Shown: piece by piece, positions 44,317-53,347 of the stretch
Layout: the number at the start of each line of letters is the position of its first letter
How positions within the stretch are numbered: the first letter of the stretch is position 1
Origin: Paracoccus sp. R12_2
Lineage (GTDB): Bacteria > Pseudomonadota > Alphaproteobacteria > Rhodobacterales > Rhodobacteraceae
Assembly (NCBI RefSeq): GCF_017744015.1
Contig: NZ_JAGHRA010000003.1
Coordinates: 1-64,000 of the forward strand
Reading direction: 5' to 3'
Length of the DNA stretch: 64,000 nucleotides
Made by a program: the position numbers and the translations under genes
The notes under the pieces: model-generated
Databases searched by the model: none
What the model saw: only the letters and a program-made list of their open reading frames with translations
What the model was told of the DNA's origin: nothing

Positions 44317-45849
44317 ATGAAATCCGGGCTGGTGCGCGGGTTCCTGTCGGTGGGAATCTGGACCTTCATCTCGCGCGTGTCGGGCTTTGTCCGCGATATC
44401 CTGATGGCCGCATGGCTGGGCACGGGGCCGGTGGCCGAGGCATTCCTGATCGCGCTGTCCCTGCCCAACATGTTCCGCCGTTTCTTCGCCGAAGGCGCCT
44501 TCAACACCGCGTTCGTCCCCATCTTCTCGAAGAAGCTGGAAGATCGGGGCGACGCGGAACGCTTTGCCGCGCAGGCATTTTCGGGCCTGTTCATGATCGT
44601 CATGATCCTGTCGGCCGTGGCGATGATCTTCATGCCGGCGCTGGTCTGGCTGATGGCGGCGGGTTTTCAGGGCGATGAGCGTTTCGCGTTGGCGGTCGAA
44701 TACGGACGGATCACGTTTCCCTATATCCTGCTGATTTCGCTGGCCTCGATGATCTCGGGCGTTCTGAACGCCAATGGCCGTTTCACCGCTGCCGCCGCGG
44801 CGCCGGTGTTGCTGAACCTGTTGTTCATCGTCGCAATGGGCCTTGGACGGTGGCGCGGCTGGGATCTGGGGCTGACACTGGCCTGGGCGACGCCCGTCAC
44901 CGGCATCTCGCAACTGGCACTTGTCTGGTGGGACGCACATCGGAACGGCTGGACGTTCTTTCCGCGCCGCCCGCGCCTGTCGCCCGACATGCGTCGGCTT
45001 CTGGCGGTCGCGCTGCCCGCCGCCTTCGCCGGGGGTGTGGTGCAGTTGAACCTGCTGATCGGACGGCAGGTCGGGTCGCGCTTTGAAGGTGCTATCGCCT
45101 GGCTTTCCTATTCCGACCGGCTTTATCAGTTGCCGCTTGGCGTCGTCGGGGCCGCGGTCGCGGTCGTGCTGTTGCCGGAACTGGCCCGACGCCTGCGGGC
45201 CGAAGATCACGCCGGTGGCCAGTCCGCCTATTCGCGCGCCACCGAGTTCGGCCTTTTCCTGACCTTGCCCGCCGCCTTTGCCATCGCCGTAATCGCCGAG
45301 CCGATGGTCGCCACGCTGTTCGAACGCGGGCAGTTCACGGCCTATGACACCGCGCAGACGTCCGCCGCGCTGGTCGTCTATGCACTTGGGCTGCCGGCAT
45401 TCGTCCTGCAGAAAATCCTGCAACCGCTGTATTTCGCCCGCGAGGATACCAAAACCCCGTTTCGCTTCGCCGCCATGTCGATGGTGGTCAACGCGGCGGT
45501 TGCGTTCGGATTGATGCCTGTGATCGGGTTCCTGGCCGCCGCCATCGGCACCACCGTGGCCGCCTGGGTGATGGTCGGACAATTGTGGTGGGGCACACGC
45601 GCGATGGGACAGGCCGCGCGCGCGGATGCAAGGCTGCGTCGTGCCGCCCCCCGGATCATTCTGGCCTCGGCGTTAATGGCAGTTGCGTTGTGGTTCGCGA
45701 AGGGCTGGCTTGCCGAATTCGGCATCGGTCGCATTCCCGCCCTGGCGATCCTGGTCTTTGGTGGAGCGGTCTTCTACTTCGCGCTCAGCTTCGTGACCGG
45801 CGCCTACCGGCTTTCGGAACTGAAGGCTGCCGTCAAACGCAATCGCTGA
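44317..45849 (+). CDS. murJ: Lipid II flippase MurJ
   Basis: A 510-residue MOP-superfamily membrane protein with about 14 transmembrane segments that flips lipid II for cell-wall synthesis. TFISRVSGFVRDILMAAWLGTGPVAEAFLIALSLPNMFRRFFAEGAFNTAFVPIF is the family signature and includes the conserved arginines. LPLGVVGAAVAVVLLPELAR and FLTLPAAFAIAVIAEPMVATLFERG follow. ATG at 44317 lies five bases after the glnD stop; lpoA-like, glnD and murJ form one plus-strand unit. Confidence 0.95.
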   Translation: MKSGLVRGFLSVGIWTFISRVSGFVRDILMAAWLGTGPVAEAFLIALSLPNMFRRFFAEGAFNTAFVPIFSKKLEDRGDAERFAAQAFSGLFMIVMILSAVAMIFMPALVWLMAAGFQGDERFALAVEYGRITFPYILLISLASMISGVLNANGRFTAAAAAPVLLNLLFIVAMGLGRWRGWDLGLTLAWATPVTGISQLALVWWDAHRNGWTFFPRRPRLSPDMRRLLAVALPAAFAGGVVQLNLLIGRQVGSRFEGAIAWLSYSDRLYQLPLGVVGAAVAVVLLPELARRLRAEDHAGGQSAYSRATEFGLFLTLPAAFAIAVIAEPMVATLFERGQFTAYDTAQTSAALVVYALGLPAFVLQKILQPLYFAREDTKTPFRFAAMSMVVNAAVAFGLMPVIGFLAAAIGTTVAAWVMVGQLWWGTRAMGQAARADARLRRAAPRIILASALMAVALWFAKGWLAEFGIGRIPALAILVFGGAVFYFALSFVTGAYRLSELKAAVKRNR

Positions 45850-45910
45850 TCCGGCTCCGGAAGGAAACCGCGGCAGGATTGCGCACGAATCATTCCCACA
45901 TACCAGACCG

Positions 45911-45933
45911 GGCCGCTCGGCCAGAGTTTTTTT
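45911..45933 (+). terminator. Likely terminator after murJ
   Basis: A short GGCC-GCTC-GGCC stem is followed within four bases by a T7 run, about 60 bases past the murJ stop. The stem is short, so confidence is moderate. Confidence 0.5.
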
Positions 45934-45939
45934 CGACCT

Positions 45940-46070
45940 TGCGGCGAGTTATCGAAAATTATTCACTATATTCATTACATTATTTAAATGAAGATACATA
46001 ATACATATAGTTTGATTATTATCATTTTGGGTGTCATTTTAATTAAAGTTCATCTTAAAAGGTTAATATC
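45940..46070 (+). promoter_or_regulatory. AT-rich upstream region of orphan gene
   Basis: About 130 bases made almost wholly of A and T, in sharp contrast to the rest of the window. It holds many TATAAT-like and TTAA-like elements, and AAAGGTTAATATC stands directly before the ATG. It probably acts as a promoter and may be a target for an H-NS-like silencer. Exact -35/-10 boxes cannot be fixed. Confidence 0.55.
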
Positions 46071-47111
46071 ATGTCAAACCGTCAACTCTATCAAAAGCTG
46101 GAACAGCGGCATATCGAGGTCGCGCGAACCGGCGACGAGGATCTGGGCCCGTTCAAGCTGCTGCCCGGCACATGGGTCAACGAAGAAGTCAGTCCGGGCG
46201 TCGGCGACGGACGCGGCTGGAACCTGATCGCGCTGCCCTTCGGCGGAGCCAGGCCGCCCTTCAGGGTTCTGATGAACCAATATAATGAAAGCCTGACTTT
46301 CTCGATTGTGGACAAGGGCGTGCCAAATCGCGGCGTCGTCAACGATCCCGATGTGAATTCGACCGATCAGCGCATCGTCACGCTGGATTACGAACAGGCG
46401 ATCCGACAAGTGGCTGCCGCGGATTTTCCGGTCAGCGGCGAGGCGGGCGGCAAGGGGCTGGCCATCCATCACGAGCCCGGTCTTTTCCTGCACATGCTGA
46501 GCCACGAGACAGAGGGGATCGATATCGGTCGCCTCGCGGCCATCCCGCACGGAGATTCGGTCCTTGGGCTGGGACGCAGCGAAGTGGTCGAGGGGCTGGC
46601 GCCGATTCCGAACAATGTCACAGCGATTGCCGTAGGGGTCGGAGACGATATCGAAAACAATCCCTATCTGGCGCCCTACAAGCATTTCCGCGACAACCGT
46701 TTCACCGGCGAGGTGAATGCACCCGGATTTCCGGGTTTCAACCCGCTGAACACGACCGAACTTCTGCATGCTGCAAATCAGGGCGTGAATGTGCGGCGAA
46801 CCACGGTTCTTGATTTCGATACCACCCTGCAACGCGGCGGCGTCCTGAATATTCCCTTCATCGTCCGCGAGGCGAATGCCGCCAGCATGAAATCGACCTT
46901 CTGGATTCAGGAACTGGAAGATCAGGACGAATACGGCAATCCAAAGTTGAGGATGCAGTATCTTCAGGTCGTGATGCTGGATTTCTTCGTGCCGCGCGGG
47001 GATGCGATGCCCGGCCCGATCCGCTGGCCGCATGTCAGCATCAACACGATGGTCAAGGTGGCCGAACCGCGGGCGGACATGGTTCGCGGCATCCTGCCAT
47101 CGGTCAGCTAA
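46071..47111 (+). CDS. Unassigned protein, possible heme-binding beta-barrel
   Basis: A 346-residue soluble protein without signal peptide or membrane segment. LGPFKLLPGTWVNE followed by GRGWNLIALPF resembles the beginning of nitrobindin/THAP4-like heme-binding barrels, which is the basis for the tentative call. Other features are a Pro/Gly/Asn-rich middle (NNPYLAPYKHFRDNRFTGEVNAPGFPGFNPLN) and a C-terminus with HVSINTMVKV. I do not recognise the family with confidence. It stands alone, between murJ and a converging rhomboid gene, behind the AT-rich region, which suggests separate acquisition. Confidence 0.55.
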   Translation: MSNRQLYQKLEQRHIEVARTGDEDLGPFKLLPGTWVNEEVSPGVGDGRGWNLIALPFGGARPPFRVLMNQYNESLTFSIVDKGVPNRGVVNDPDVNSTDQRIVTLDYEQAIRQVAAADFPVSGEAGGKGLAIHHEPGLFLHMLSHETEGIDIGRLAAIPHGDSVLGLGRSEVVEGLAPIPNNVTAIAVGVGDDIENNPYLAPYKHFRDNRFTGEVNAPGFPGFNPLNTTELLHAANQGVNVRRTTVLDFDTTLQRGGVLNIPFIVREANAASMKSTFWIQELEDQDEYGNPKLRMQYLQVVMLDFFVPRGDAMPGPIRWPHVSINTMVKVAEPRADMVRGILPSVS

Positions 47112-47174
47112 CCGCGTTGCGGCGCCGGCAGCAACCCCGCTGCCCCGCCGTGTCGCGTGCCCGGATCCGACCGC

Positions 47175-47876
47175 CTAGCGTTCTCGGATCCGGTCAAGGG
47201 CGCGCGCGATACCACCGTCCACAAGCACAAAGCTCAGTCCGAATCCGACGACGAAGCCGGCAAGTTCGGCGATCCAGCCATATCCGGCATTTCCGAAGAA
47301 TATCCCGAAGACCAACTGGAAAAGCAGCAGCATCCCGATCAGCGTGAACGCCCGCATCCGATTGGCGTTCGCGGCCGCCAGCCGCGTCCAAAGCAGAAAG
47401 GTGAACGCCCCCACCAGACCATAGACCGCCGGATAGCCGCCGATCAAAGGCGCCGGACGCCCCGGCAGCAGCGACATCGCGACGGTATAGACCAGGGCAC
47501 CGCCGATCGCCGAGCCCAGGAACAGAACGATCACGGCCCAGGGCCGAAACTCGCGGGCGACAAGGTTTCCCAGCGCCAGCGTGAAGGCAAGCACCAGCAA
47601 CGCATGGGTCAGCGAGGCATGGACAAAGCTGAAGCTGACCAGCCGATAAAGCTGATCCCAGTCGATCACGCCGACCTGCCACATGCGCTGCACCATCTCG
47701 GGCGCAAAGGCCGCCAGCTGCATTCCGGTCAGGCGCAGCCCCACCCCCTGGGCGCCGCCGATCAATCCAAGCTGGCCCAGCCCGAAGACCGCCTCGCTGG
47801 CAATGACCGGCAGCGCCAGCAGCCAGACGGCCGCCGGAAGCGGGTTCAGGGGCGATTCAGTCAGGCCTTCACGCAT
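47175..47876 (-). CDS. Rhomboid-fold membrane protein, probably inactive
   Basis: A 233-residue protein with about six hydrophobic segments and rhomboid topology (YRLVSFSFVHASLTHALLVLAFTLALGNLVAREF corresponds to the L1-TM2 region). The catalytic positions are altered. Where active rhomboids have GxSG, this protein has GGYPAVYGLVGAF. Where they have the TM6 His in AHxxG, it has AELAGFVVGFG. It therefore lacks both Ser and His and is probably a pseudoprotease. ATG at 47876 is behind AAGGA. Confidence 0.8.
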   Translation of the reverse strand: MREGLTESPLNPLPAAVWLLALPVIASEAVFGLGQLGLIGGAQGVGLRLTGMQLAAFAPEMVQRMWQVGVIDWDQLYRLVSFSFVHASLTHALLVLAFTLALGNLVAREFRPWAVIVLFLGSAIGGALVYTVAMSLLPGRPAPLIGGYPAVYGLVGAFTFLLWTRLAAANANRMRAFTLIGMLLLFQLVFGIFFGNAGYGWIAELAGFVVGFGLSFVLVDGGIARALDRIRER

Positions 47877-47951
47877 GGCAATTCCTTCGCGGTTGCGGAC
47901 AGTGCGGCCAACAGCTAAGCCAGCGCCACGCAAAATCCAAGCAGGTCAGAC

Positions 47952-48983
47952 ATGAGCGAGACGACCAACAAGGGCTTCACGCCGCGCATCTTCTCGGGCA
48001 TCCAGCCCTCGGGCGGGCTGACGCTGGGAAACTATCTGGGCGCGCTGAAACGCTTTGCCGCGCTGCAGGGCGATCAGGCCGAGACGATCTATTGCATCGT
48101 CGATCTGCACGCGATCACCGTCTGGCAGGAGCCTGCCATCCTGAAGGCCCGCATCCGTGAAGCCGCCGCCGCCTTCATGGCATCGGGCGTCGATCCCGCA
48201 CAGTCGATCCTGTTCAATCAAAGCCAGGTCAGCGCGCATGCCGAACTGGCTTGGCTGTTCAACACCGTTGCGCGGGTCGGCTGGATGTATCGGATGACCC
48301 AGTTCAAGGACAAGGCCGGCAAGAACAGCGAGAATGCAAGCCTTGGGCTGCTGGCCTATCCGGCATTGATGGCCGCCGACATCCTGGCATATCAGGCGAC
48401 CGCCGTCCCGGTGGGCGAGGATCAGAAGCAGCATCTGGAACTGACCCGCGACATCGCCGCCAAGTTCAACCACGATTATGGCGTCAACCACTTCCCGATC
48501 ACCGAACCGCTGATCGAGGGGGTGGCGACCCGCGTCATGTCGCTGCGCGACGGCAGCAAGAAGATGTCCAAGTCCGATCCGTCGGATGCCAGCCGCATCA
48601 ACCTGACCGACGACGCCGATACGATTGCCCAGAAGATCCGCAAGGCGCGGACCGACGCCGACCCCCTGCCCGGCAGCACCGACGGGCTGAAGGACCGCCC
48701 CGAGGCCCGCAATCTGGTGAATATCTATGCCGCGCTGTCGGACCAGACGCCCGATCAGGTTCTGGCGCGGTTCGAGGGACAGGGCTTTGGCGCCTTCAAG
48801 CCCGCCTTGGCCGAAGTCGCCGTCGAGGCGCTGTCGCCCATCACGAAGAGGATGAGCGAGTACATGAACGACCCCGCTGAAATCGACCGCATCCTGGGCG
48901 ATGGTTCGATGCGCGCAGCTGCGGTCGCAACCCCGATCTTGGAACAAACCAAGGACATCATGGGGCTGTTGCGCAGCCGCTGA
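47952..48983 (+). CDS. trpS: Tryptophanyl-tRNA synthetase
   Basis: A 343-residue class I synthetase charging tRNA-Trp. The HIGH-like motif is [15 protein letters not shown], with [10 protein letters not shown] next. [24 protein letters not shown] and the KMSKS motif in [16 protein letters not shown] are intact. Normal length. A strong terminator follows. Confidence 0.97.
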   Translation: MSETTNKGFTPRIFSGIQPSGGLTLGNYLGALKRFAALQGDQAETIYCIVDLHAITVWQEPAILKARIREAAAAFMASGVDPAQSILFNQSQVSAHAELAWLFNTVARVGWMYRMTQFKDKAGKNSENASLGLLAYPALMAADILAYQATAVPVGEDQKQHLELTRDIAAKFNHDYGVNHFPITEPLIEGVATRVMSLRDGSKKMSKSDPSDASRINLTDDADTIAQKIRKARTDADPLPGSTDGLKDRPEARNLVNIYAALSDQTPDQVLARFEGQGFGAFKPALAEVAVEALSPITKRMSEYMNDPAEIDRILGDGSMRAAAVATPILEQTKDIMGLLRSR

Positions 48984-49004
48984 ACACCCTTCCAGAAGAA
49001 AATG

Positions 49005-49037
49005 AGGCCGCCGCGTTCCGTCGCGGCGGCCTTTTTT
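49005..49037 (+). terminator. Intrinsic terminator after trpS
   Basis: A perfect 11-bp stem AGGCCGCCGCG / CGCGGCGGCCT with a six-base loop runs into a T6 tract, 22 bases past the stop. Confidence 0.92.
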
Positions 49038-49058
49038 CACTGTCCCCGGTTCTTGCCT

Positions 49059-49736
49059 TCAATGCGCCGTCATTTCGGCAACGATCTGGTCCGCGCTCAA
49101 CGCGGAGGGGTAATAGGTCGGCCAGTTCGTCACCTCGTCCAGCAGGGCTGCGCGGTCATCACCCCAGTAGAGATGATAGTGATCCGACTTCTCGGGGGCG
49201 ATGCGATGGTCGCTGAACTGGATGTAATCCGGTGCGGATTCGTCGCCCTCGACCTTGCGGAAGATGAAGCGCACTCCGCGATTGCCCTTTGCATAGGTCA
49301 ATGTCTCGTGGCCGTCGCTGTCATACCGGCCCGACATCGGCTTGCCGTCACGATAGAAGGTGACCGTGTCCCCCGCGATCACGATGCGTTCGACATCGGT
49401 CTTGTAGCCGGTCTCATAGTAGTCTCGGTACTCCTGCGCGGACTTGTCGCCGTGCTCGGCCTTGTGGTCCATCACCGGGTCAAGTGTGCCATCGATCAGA
49501 TAGGAATAGACCGACTGCCAGTCCCCCTGCCAGTCCGACAAGGCGCGCGCGGCGATCTGGCTGTCGTCGAAATAGCCGTCATACATCGACTTCGCGTCAC
49601 CATGGTTGTGGTCATGGCCATGGGCATGGGCATGATCATGCGCGGCGTCCTTGGGTGCGTGATCGGCATGGACCGGACCAGCAACGACAAGCGTCATCCC
49701 CAGTGCCATCGCGCCGAATTGCCTGAACATCGTCAT
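49059..49736 (-). CDS. zinT: Periplasmic zinc-binding protein ZinT
   Basis: A 225-residue metal-binding lipocalin-like protein that helps deliver zinc to ZnuA. A signal peptide of about 24 residues (cleavage after GPVHA) is followed by a His-rich linker, DHAHAHGHDHNHG, and then the ZinT domain: DWQGDWQSVYSYLIDG, YYETGYKTDVERIVI, FRKVEGDESAPDYIQFSDH and YHLYWGDD. A Zur-like palindrome at 49753-49765 lies just before the start, so it is probably made under zinc starvation. No znuABC genes are nearby. Confidence 0.93.
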   Translation of the reverse strand: MTMFRQFGAMALGMTLVVAGPVHADHAPKDAAHDHAHAHGHDHNHGDAKSMYDGYFDDSQIAARALSDWQGDWQSVYSYLIDGTLDPVMDHKAEHGDKSAQEYRDYYETGYKTDVERIVIAGDTVTFYRDGKPMSGRYDSDGHETLTYAKGNRGVRFIFRKVEGDESAPDYIQFSDHRIAPEKSDHYHLYWGDDRAALLDEVTNWPTYYPSALSADQIVAEMTAH

Positions 49737-49752
49737 CTCCTCTTCAAGTTAT

Positions 49753-49765
49753 GTAATACTATTAC
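49753..49765 (-). promoter_or_regulatory. Zur-box-like palindrome upstream of zinT
   Basis: GTAATA-C-TATTAC is a perfect 13-base palindrome 17 bases upstream of the zinT ATG. It resembles the AT-rich GTAATATTATAAC-type Zur operators of alphaproteobacteria. Confidence 0.6.
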
Positions 49766-49801
49766 TTTAAGTATCCATGTTCATTACCGACCGCAACCCC
49801 G

Positions 49802-49992
49802 ATGCCGCATGCCGCGCGGCGGTGAAATCCAACTCACAGGGTTGCGATCAGAGGGCGTTTGCGACTATCAGGCACGCAACGCACGGACCCGGTGCAAGTC
49901 CGGGTGGCTCTTCCGGCCGCTGATCCGCCGGACAACCTGAACAGACACGCAAAAATGCGCCGAGGCCGGTTTGGGAGGGCCGTCCCCCGGTC
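49802..49992 (+). promoter_or_regulatory. Structured 5' leader of sulP, candidate riboswitch
   Basis: A non-coding leader of about 230 bases precedes sulP and can form several nested stems. Outer stem: GGCGG 49818-49822 with CCGCC 49925-49929. Inside it, GTTGCG 49841-49846 pairs with CGCAAC 49875-49880, and ACCCGG 49887-49892 pairs with CCGGGT 49900-49905. A separate hairpin, GGCCGG 49964-49969 with CCGGTC 49987-49992 and an inner GGGA/TCCC, ends just before the translation start and could act as the expression platform. The segment CCGGTGCAAGTCCGG resembles the core of cobalamin riboswitches. The position before a SulP gene also recalls the sul1 candidate RNA of alphaproteobacteria. Class unproven. 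Confidence 0.55.
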
Positions 49993-50006
49993 AGGGATGG
50001 ATATTT

Positions 50007-51497
50007 ATGTTTTCAATCGACACCTACAAGAACGAGTGGTTCGGCAATATCCGCGCCGATTTGCTGTCGGGCCTGGTGGTCGCGCTGGCGCTGATCCCCG
50101 AGGCCATAGCCTTTTCGATCATCGCCGGCGTGGATCCGAAGGTCGGGCTTTACGCAAGCTTCTCGATTGCCGTCATCACCGCAATCACCGGCGGGCGCCC
50201 GGGAATGATCTCGGCCGCGACCGCCGCGACCGCAGTGCTGATGGTGACGCTGGTCCGCGATCACGGGCTGGAATACCTGCTGGCCGCCACGGTGCTGGCC
50301 GGACTGATCCAGATAGGCGCAGGCGCGCTGCGTCTGGGTTTCGTCATGCGATATGTGTCGAAGTCGGTCATGACCGGCTTCGTGAACGCACTGGCGATCC
50401 TGATCTTCATGGCGCAGTTGCCTGAACTGGACCCGCGCCACGTCCCGCCGCTGACCTATGTGCTGGTCGCTGCGGGGCTTGCGATCATCTATCTGTTGCC
50501 GCGCATCACCAAGGCGATCCCGTCGCCGCTGGTCACCATCGTCGTGCTGACCGGTCTCAGCATGATCCTCGGATGGGACGTCCGCACGGTTGGCGACATG
50601 GGGGCATTGCCCGACACGTTGCCGATGTTCCTGCTGCCGGACGTGCCGCTGAACCTGAACACGTTGCTGATCATCCTGCCCTATTCGGTTGCGGTGGCGG
50701 TGGTCGGGCTGCTGGAAAGCCTGATGACGCAGAATCTTGTGGACGAATTGACCGACACCCGGTCCAACCGCAATCAGGAGTGCATCGGTCAGGGGCTGGC
50801 CAATACCGCCACCGGTTTCATCGGCGGCATGGCGGGCTGCGCGATGATCGGGCAGTCCATGATCAACGTCAAATCCGGCGGGCGGGGGCGTCTGTCGTCT
50901 TTCGCCGCCGGGGTCGCGCTGCTGATCATGGTTGTCGGACTGGGCGATCTGGTCAGTCAGATCCCGATGCCGGCACTGGTCGCGATCATGATCATGGTGT
51001 CGATCGGCACGTTCTCATGGTCGTCGATCCGCAACCTGCGCACGCATCCCCGGTCGTCCTCGGTTGTCATGCTGGCGACTGTCGTGACGGTCGTCTACAC
51101 CCACAATCTGGCCATCGGGGTGCTGGTCGGGGTCCTGCTGTCAGGGATCTTCTTCGCCGCCAAGATTGCACAGCTTTTCCGCGTGACCTCGACGATCTCG
51201 GCCGATGGCCGCGAACGGATCTACAAGGTCGAAGGTCAGCTTTTCTATGGCTCGGTCGAGGATTTCATGGCCGCCTTCGATTTCCGCGAAGCGCTGGAAA
51301 AAGTGGTGATCGATGTCAGCCAGGCGCATATCTGGGACATCAGCTCGGTGCAGGCCCTTGACATGGCGATCCTGAAATTCCGCCGCGACGGGGCTGATGT
51401 CGAATTGGTCGGCATGAACGAAGCGTCCGAGACGATCGTCGACAAGCTTGCGGTTCATGACAAGCCGGGTGCCATGGACCAACTGGCTGCCCATTGA
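50007..51497 (+). CDS. SulP-family anion transporter with STAS domain
   Basis: A 496-residue membrane protein, probably a sulfate/bicarbonate-type anion transporter or symporter. The transport domain has [33 protein letters not shown] (family signature), [17 protein letters not shown] and [23 protein letters not shown] cytoplasmic C-terminal STAS domain follows ([37 protein letters not shown]). The ATG at 50007 lacks a strong SD, in keeping with control by the structured leader. It is followed 14 bases later by a universal stress protein gene. The substrate is not fixed by sequence. Confidence 0.9.
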   Translation: MFSIDTYKNEWFGNIRADLLSGLVVALALIPEAIAFSIIAGVDPKVGLYASFSIAVITAITGGRPGMISAATAATAVLMVTLVRDHGLEYLLAATVLAGLIQIGAGALRLGFVMRYVSKSVMTGFVNALAILIFMAQLPELDPRHVPPLTYVLVAAGLAIIYLLPRITKAIPSPLVTIVVLTGLSMILGWDVRTVGDMGALPDTLPMFLLPDVPLNLNTLLIILPYSVAVAVVGLLESLMTQNLVDELTDTRSNRNQECIGQGLANTATGFIGGMAGCAMIGQSMINVKSGGRGRLSSFAAGVALLIMVVGLGDLVSQIPMPALVAIMIMVSIGTFSWSSIRNLRTHPRSSSVVMLATVVTVVYTHNLAIGVLVGVLLSGIFFAAKIAQLFRVTSTISADGRERIYKVEGQLFYGSVEDFMAAFDFREALEKVVIDVSQAHIWDISSVQALDMAILKFRRDGADVELVGMNEASETIVDKLAVHDKPGAMDQLAAH

Positions 51498-51511
51498 ACG
51501 AGGAGACGGAG

Positions 51512-52366
51512 ATGGCAGAGAAAATCACAGCCCTTGTGGACGCGTCGCTTTACGCGGCATCCGTCTGCGAACACGCCGCCTGGATATCGCAGCGGACCGG
51601 CGCACCGGTCCAGTTGTTGCATGTGTTGGGTCGTCGCCAAGGTGCCGCGCCGCAGGATCTGTCGGGTTCGATCCGGTTGGGCGCGCGGACGAGGCTGCTG
51701 GAGGAACTGGCCGAACTTGACGCGCAGCGGGCCCGGATCAGCAACGAACACGGGCGGGCGATCCTGGACGATGCGCGTGCGCTGACCGAGGCAGCGGGGG
51801 CGACCGATGTCACCACGCGGCTGATGCATGGCGACCTGATCGACACCGTCGCGGATCTGCAATCCGAAACCCGCGTCGTGCTGATCGGCAAGCGCGGAGA
51901 GGCAGCGGATTTCGCCAAGGGCCATCTTGGCTCGAACCTGGAACGTGTCGTCAGGATCAGCCACAAGCCTGTTCTGGTCGCGTCGCGTGCATTCCGCCCG
52001 GTCAGCAAGGTGCTGATCGCCTTTGACGGTGGCGCCTCGGCGCAAAAGGCCGTGGACTATATGGCCACCAGCCCGCTTTACCGCGACCTGACGCTGGAAC
52101 TGGCGATGGTCGGCGGCCCCGACCCCGAACGTCAGCGGAAAATCGAGGCGGCGGCGACCACCCTGCGCGATGCGGGGCTTGATGCAAGCGCCCGCCGGGT
52201 CGAGGGTCAGCCGGAAACTGCACTGGCTCGACTTGTCGAAGATGATGGTTTCGACATGCTGGTGATGGGCGCCTATGGCCACAGCCGCATCCGCAGCCTG
52301 ATGATCGGTTCGACCACCACGCAAATGATTCAGTCCTGCAAGGTCCCGCTGCTGCTGTTCCGCTAG
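51512..52366 (+). CDS. Tandem universal stress protein UspA-type
   Basis: A 284-residue protein made of two Usp domains. The second carries the ATP-binding pattern GAYGHSRIRSLMIGS (G-2x-G-9x-GS); the first has a related LIGKRGEAADFAKGHLGS with one extra residue. ATG at 51512 follows GAGGAGACGG; an in-frame ATG at 51494 overlaps the sulP stop. SulP-Usp gene pairs are common, which suggests that the Usp domain modulates transport, possibly through the STAS domain. Confidence 0.9.
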   Translation: MAEKITALVDASLYAASVCEHAAWISQRTGAPVQLLHVLGRRQGAAPQDLSGSIRLGARTRLLEELAELDAQRARISNEHGRAILDDARALTEAAGATDVTTRLMHGDLIDTVADLQSETRVVLIGKRGEAADFAKGHLGSNLERVVRISHKPVLVASRAFRPVSKVLIAFDGGASAQKAVDYMATSPLYRDLTLELAMVGGPDPERQRKIEAAATTLRDAGLDASARRVEGQPETALARLVEDDGFDMLVMGAYGHSRIRSLMIGSTTTQMIQSCKVPLLLFR

Positions 52367-52511
52367 GAGCACGGGCTGATCCATCTGCCCACCGAGATCC
52401 ATCCGAGTCTGCGCCTGCGCGCCCTTCGTGCGGGACAGCGCGTCAGCGCTCTGGAAGACCTGCGCGAGGCATGGCAAGTCTTGATCGCAGGAACCGGCAA
52501 CGGAGGGACAG

Positions 52512-53255
52512 ATGGATCTTTCACATAGTCGCGCGATCATCACCGGCGGCGCATCCGGACTTGGCGCTGCAACCGCGCAGCATTTCCGCGACCGCGGCGC
52601 CCGCGTGATGGTGCTGGATCTGGATCCCGACGGCGCAGAGACCGCGGCCGCGATGGGCGCAGGCTTTGCCCGCACCGATGTCACCGATGAGGACAGCGTC
52701 GCCGCAGCCATCGCCGAAGCGGTGCGGGAAATGGGCCGCATCGACGTCTGTGTGAACTGCGCGGGCATCGCGACCGGGGAAAAGACAGTCGGCCGCGACG
52801 GTCCGCACAGCCTGTCCGGCTTTCGCCGGACCATCGAGATCAACCTGATCGGCAGTTTCAACGTGCTGCGTCTGGCCGCCGCCGAGATGGCCCGCAACAG
52901 CCGCGAGGAAAACGGTGTGATCGTCAACACCGCCTCGATCGCGGCCTTCGACGGCCAGAAGGGTCAGGCCGCCTATGCCGCGTCCAAGGCTGCGATCGCC
53001 GGCATGACACTGCCCATCGCACGCGACCTGGCATCGCAGGGCATCCGGATCTGCGCGATCGCGCCGGGCATCTTCGGCACGCCGATGCTGCGCGGCCTGC
53101 CGCAGGAGGTGCAGGACAGCCTTGCCGCAGAGGTGACGTTCCCCAAACGACTGGGCGATCCGGCCGAATATGCGCGCACCGCCGCGTTCGTGGTCGAGAA
53201 CCCCTATCTGAACGGCGAGGTGATAAGGCTGGACGGGGCGCTGCGGATGCGCTGA
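52512..53255 (+). CDS. Short-chain dehydrogenase, 3-hydroxyacyl-CoA dehydrogenase type II-like
   Basis: A 247-residue classical SDR. The NAD-binding TGGASGLGAATA, Asp after the second strand (VMVLDLDP), NCAGIAT, catalytic Ser in NTASIAAFDG, YAASK (Tyr and Lys) and IAPGIFGTPM are complete. The sequence resembles HSD10-type 3-hydroxyacyl-CoA dehydrogenases that act in fatty acid or isoleucine breakdown. SD GGAGGG lies before the ATG. The 145 bases upstream (52367-52511) contain nothing I can name. Confidence 0.88.
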   Translation: MDLSHSRAIITGGASGLGAATAQHFRDRGARVMVLDLDPDGAETAAAMGAGFARTDVTDEDSVAAAIAEAVREMGRIDVCVNCAGIATGEKTVGRDGPHSLSGFRRTIEINLIGSFNVLRLAAAEMARNSREENGVIVNTASIAAFDGQKGQAAYAASKAAIAGMTLPIARDLASQGIRICAIAPGIFGTPMLRGLPQEVQDSLAAEVTFPKRLGDPAEYARTAAFVVENPYLNGEVIRLDGALRMR

Positions 53256-53347
53256 GCGGCTTGCACATGGGTCGCGCGATCCTCTTGCGCGATCTCGGGT
53301 GCGCGTTTAGCGTTCAAGAAAACGGACCAACAGGAAGGCCCAACATC

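Noticed and set aside
41472..44633. A very long open frame on the minus strand (over 1000 codons) across glnD
   Set aside because: It is the mirror of glnD in a GC-rich genome; its product is low-complexity and shows no family motifs, while the plus strand encodes a textbook GlnD.
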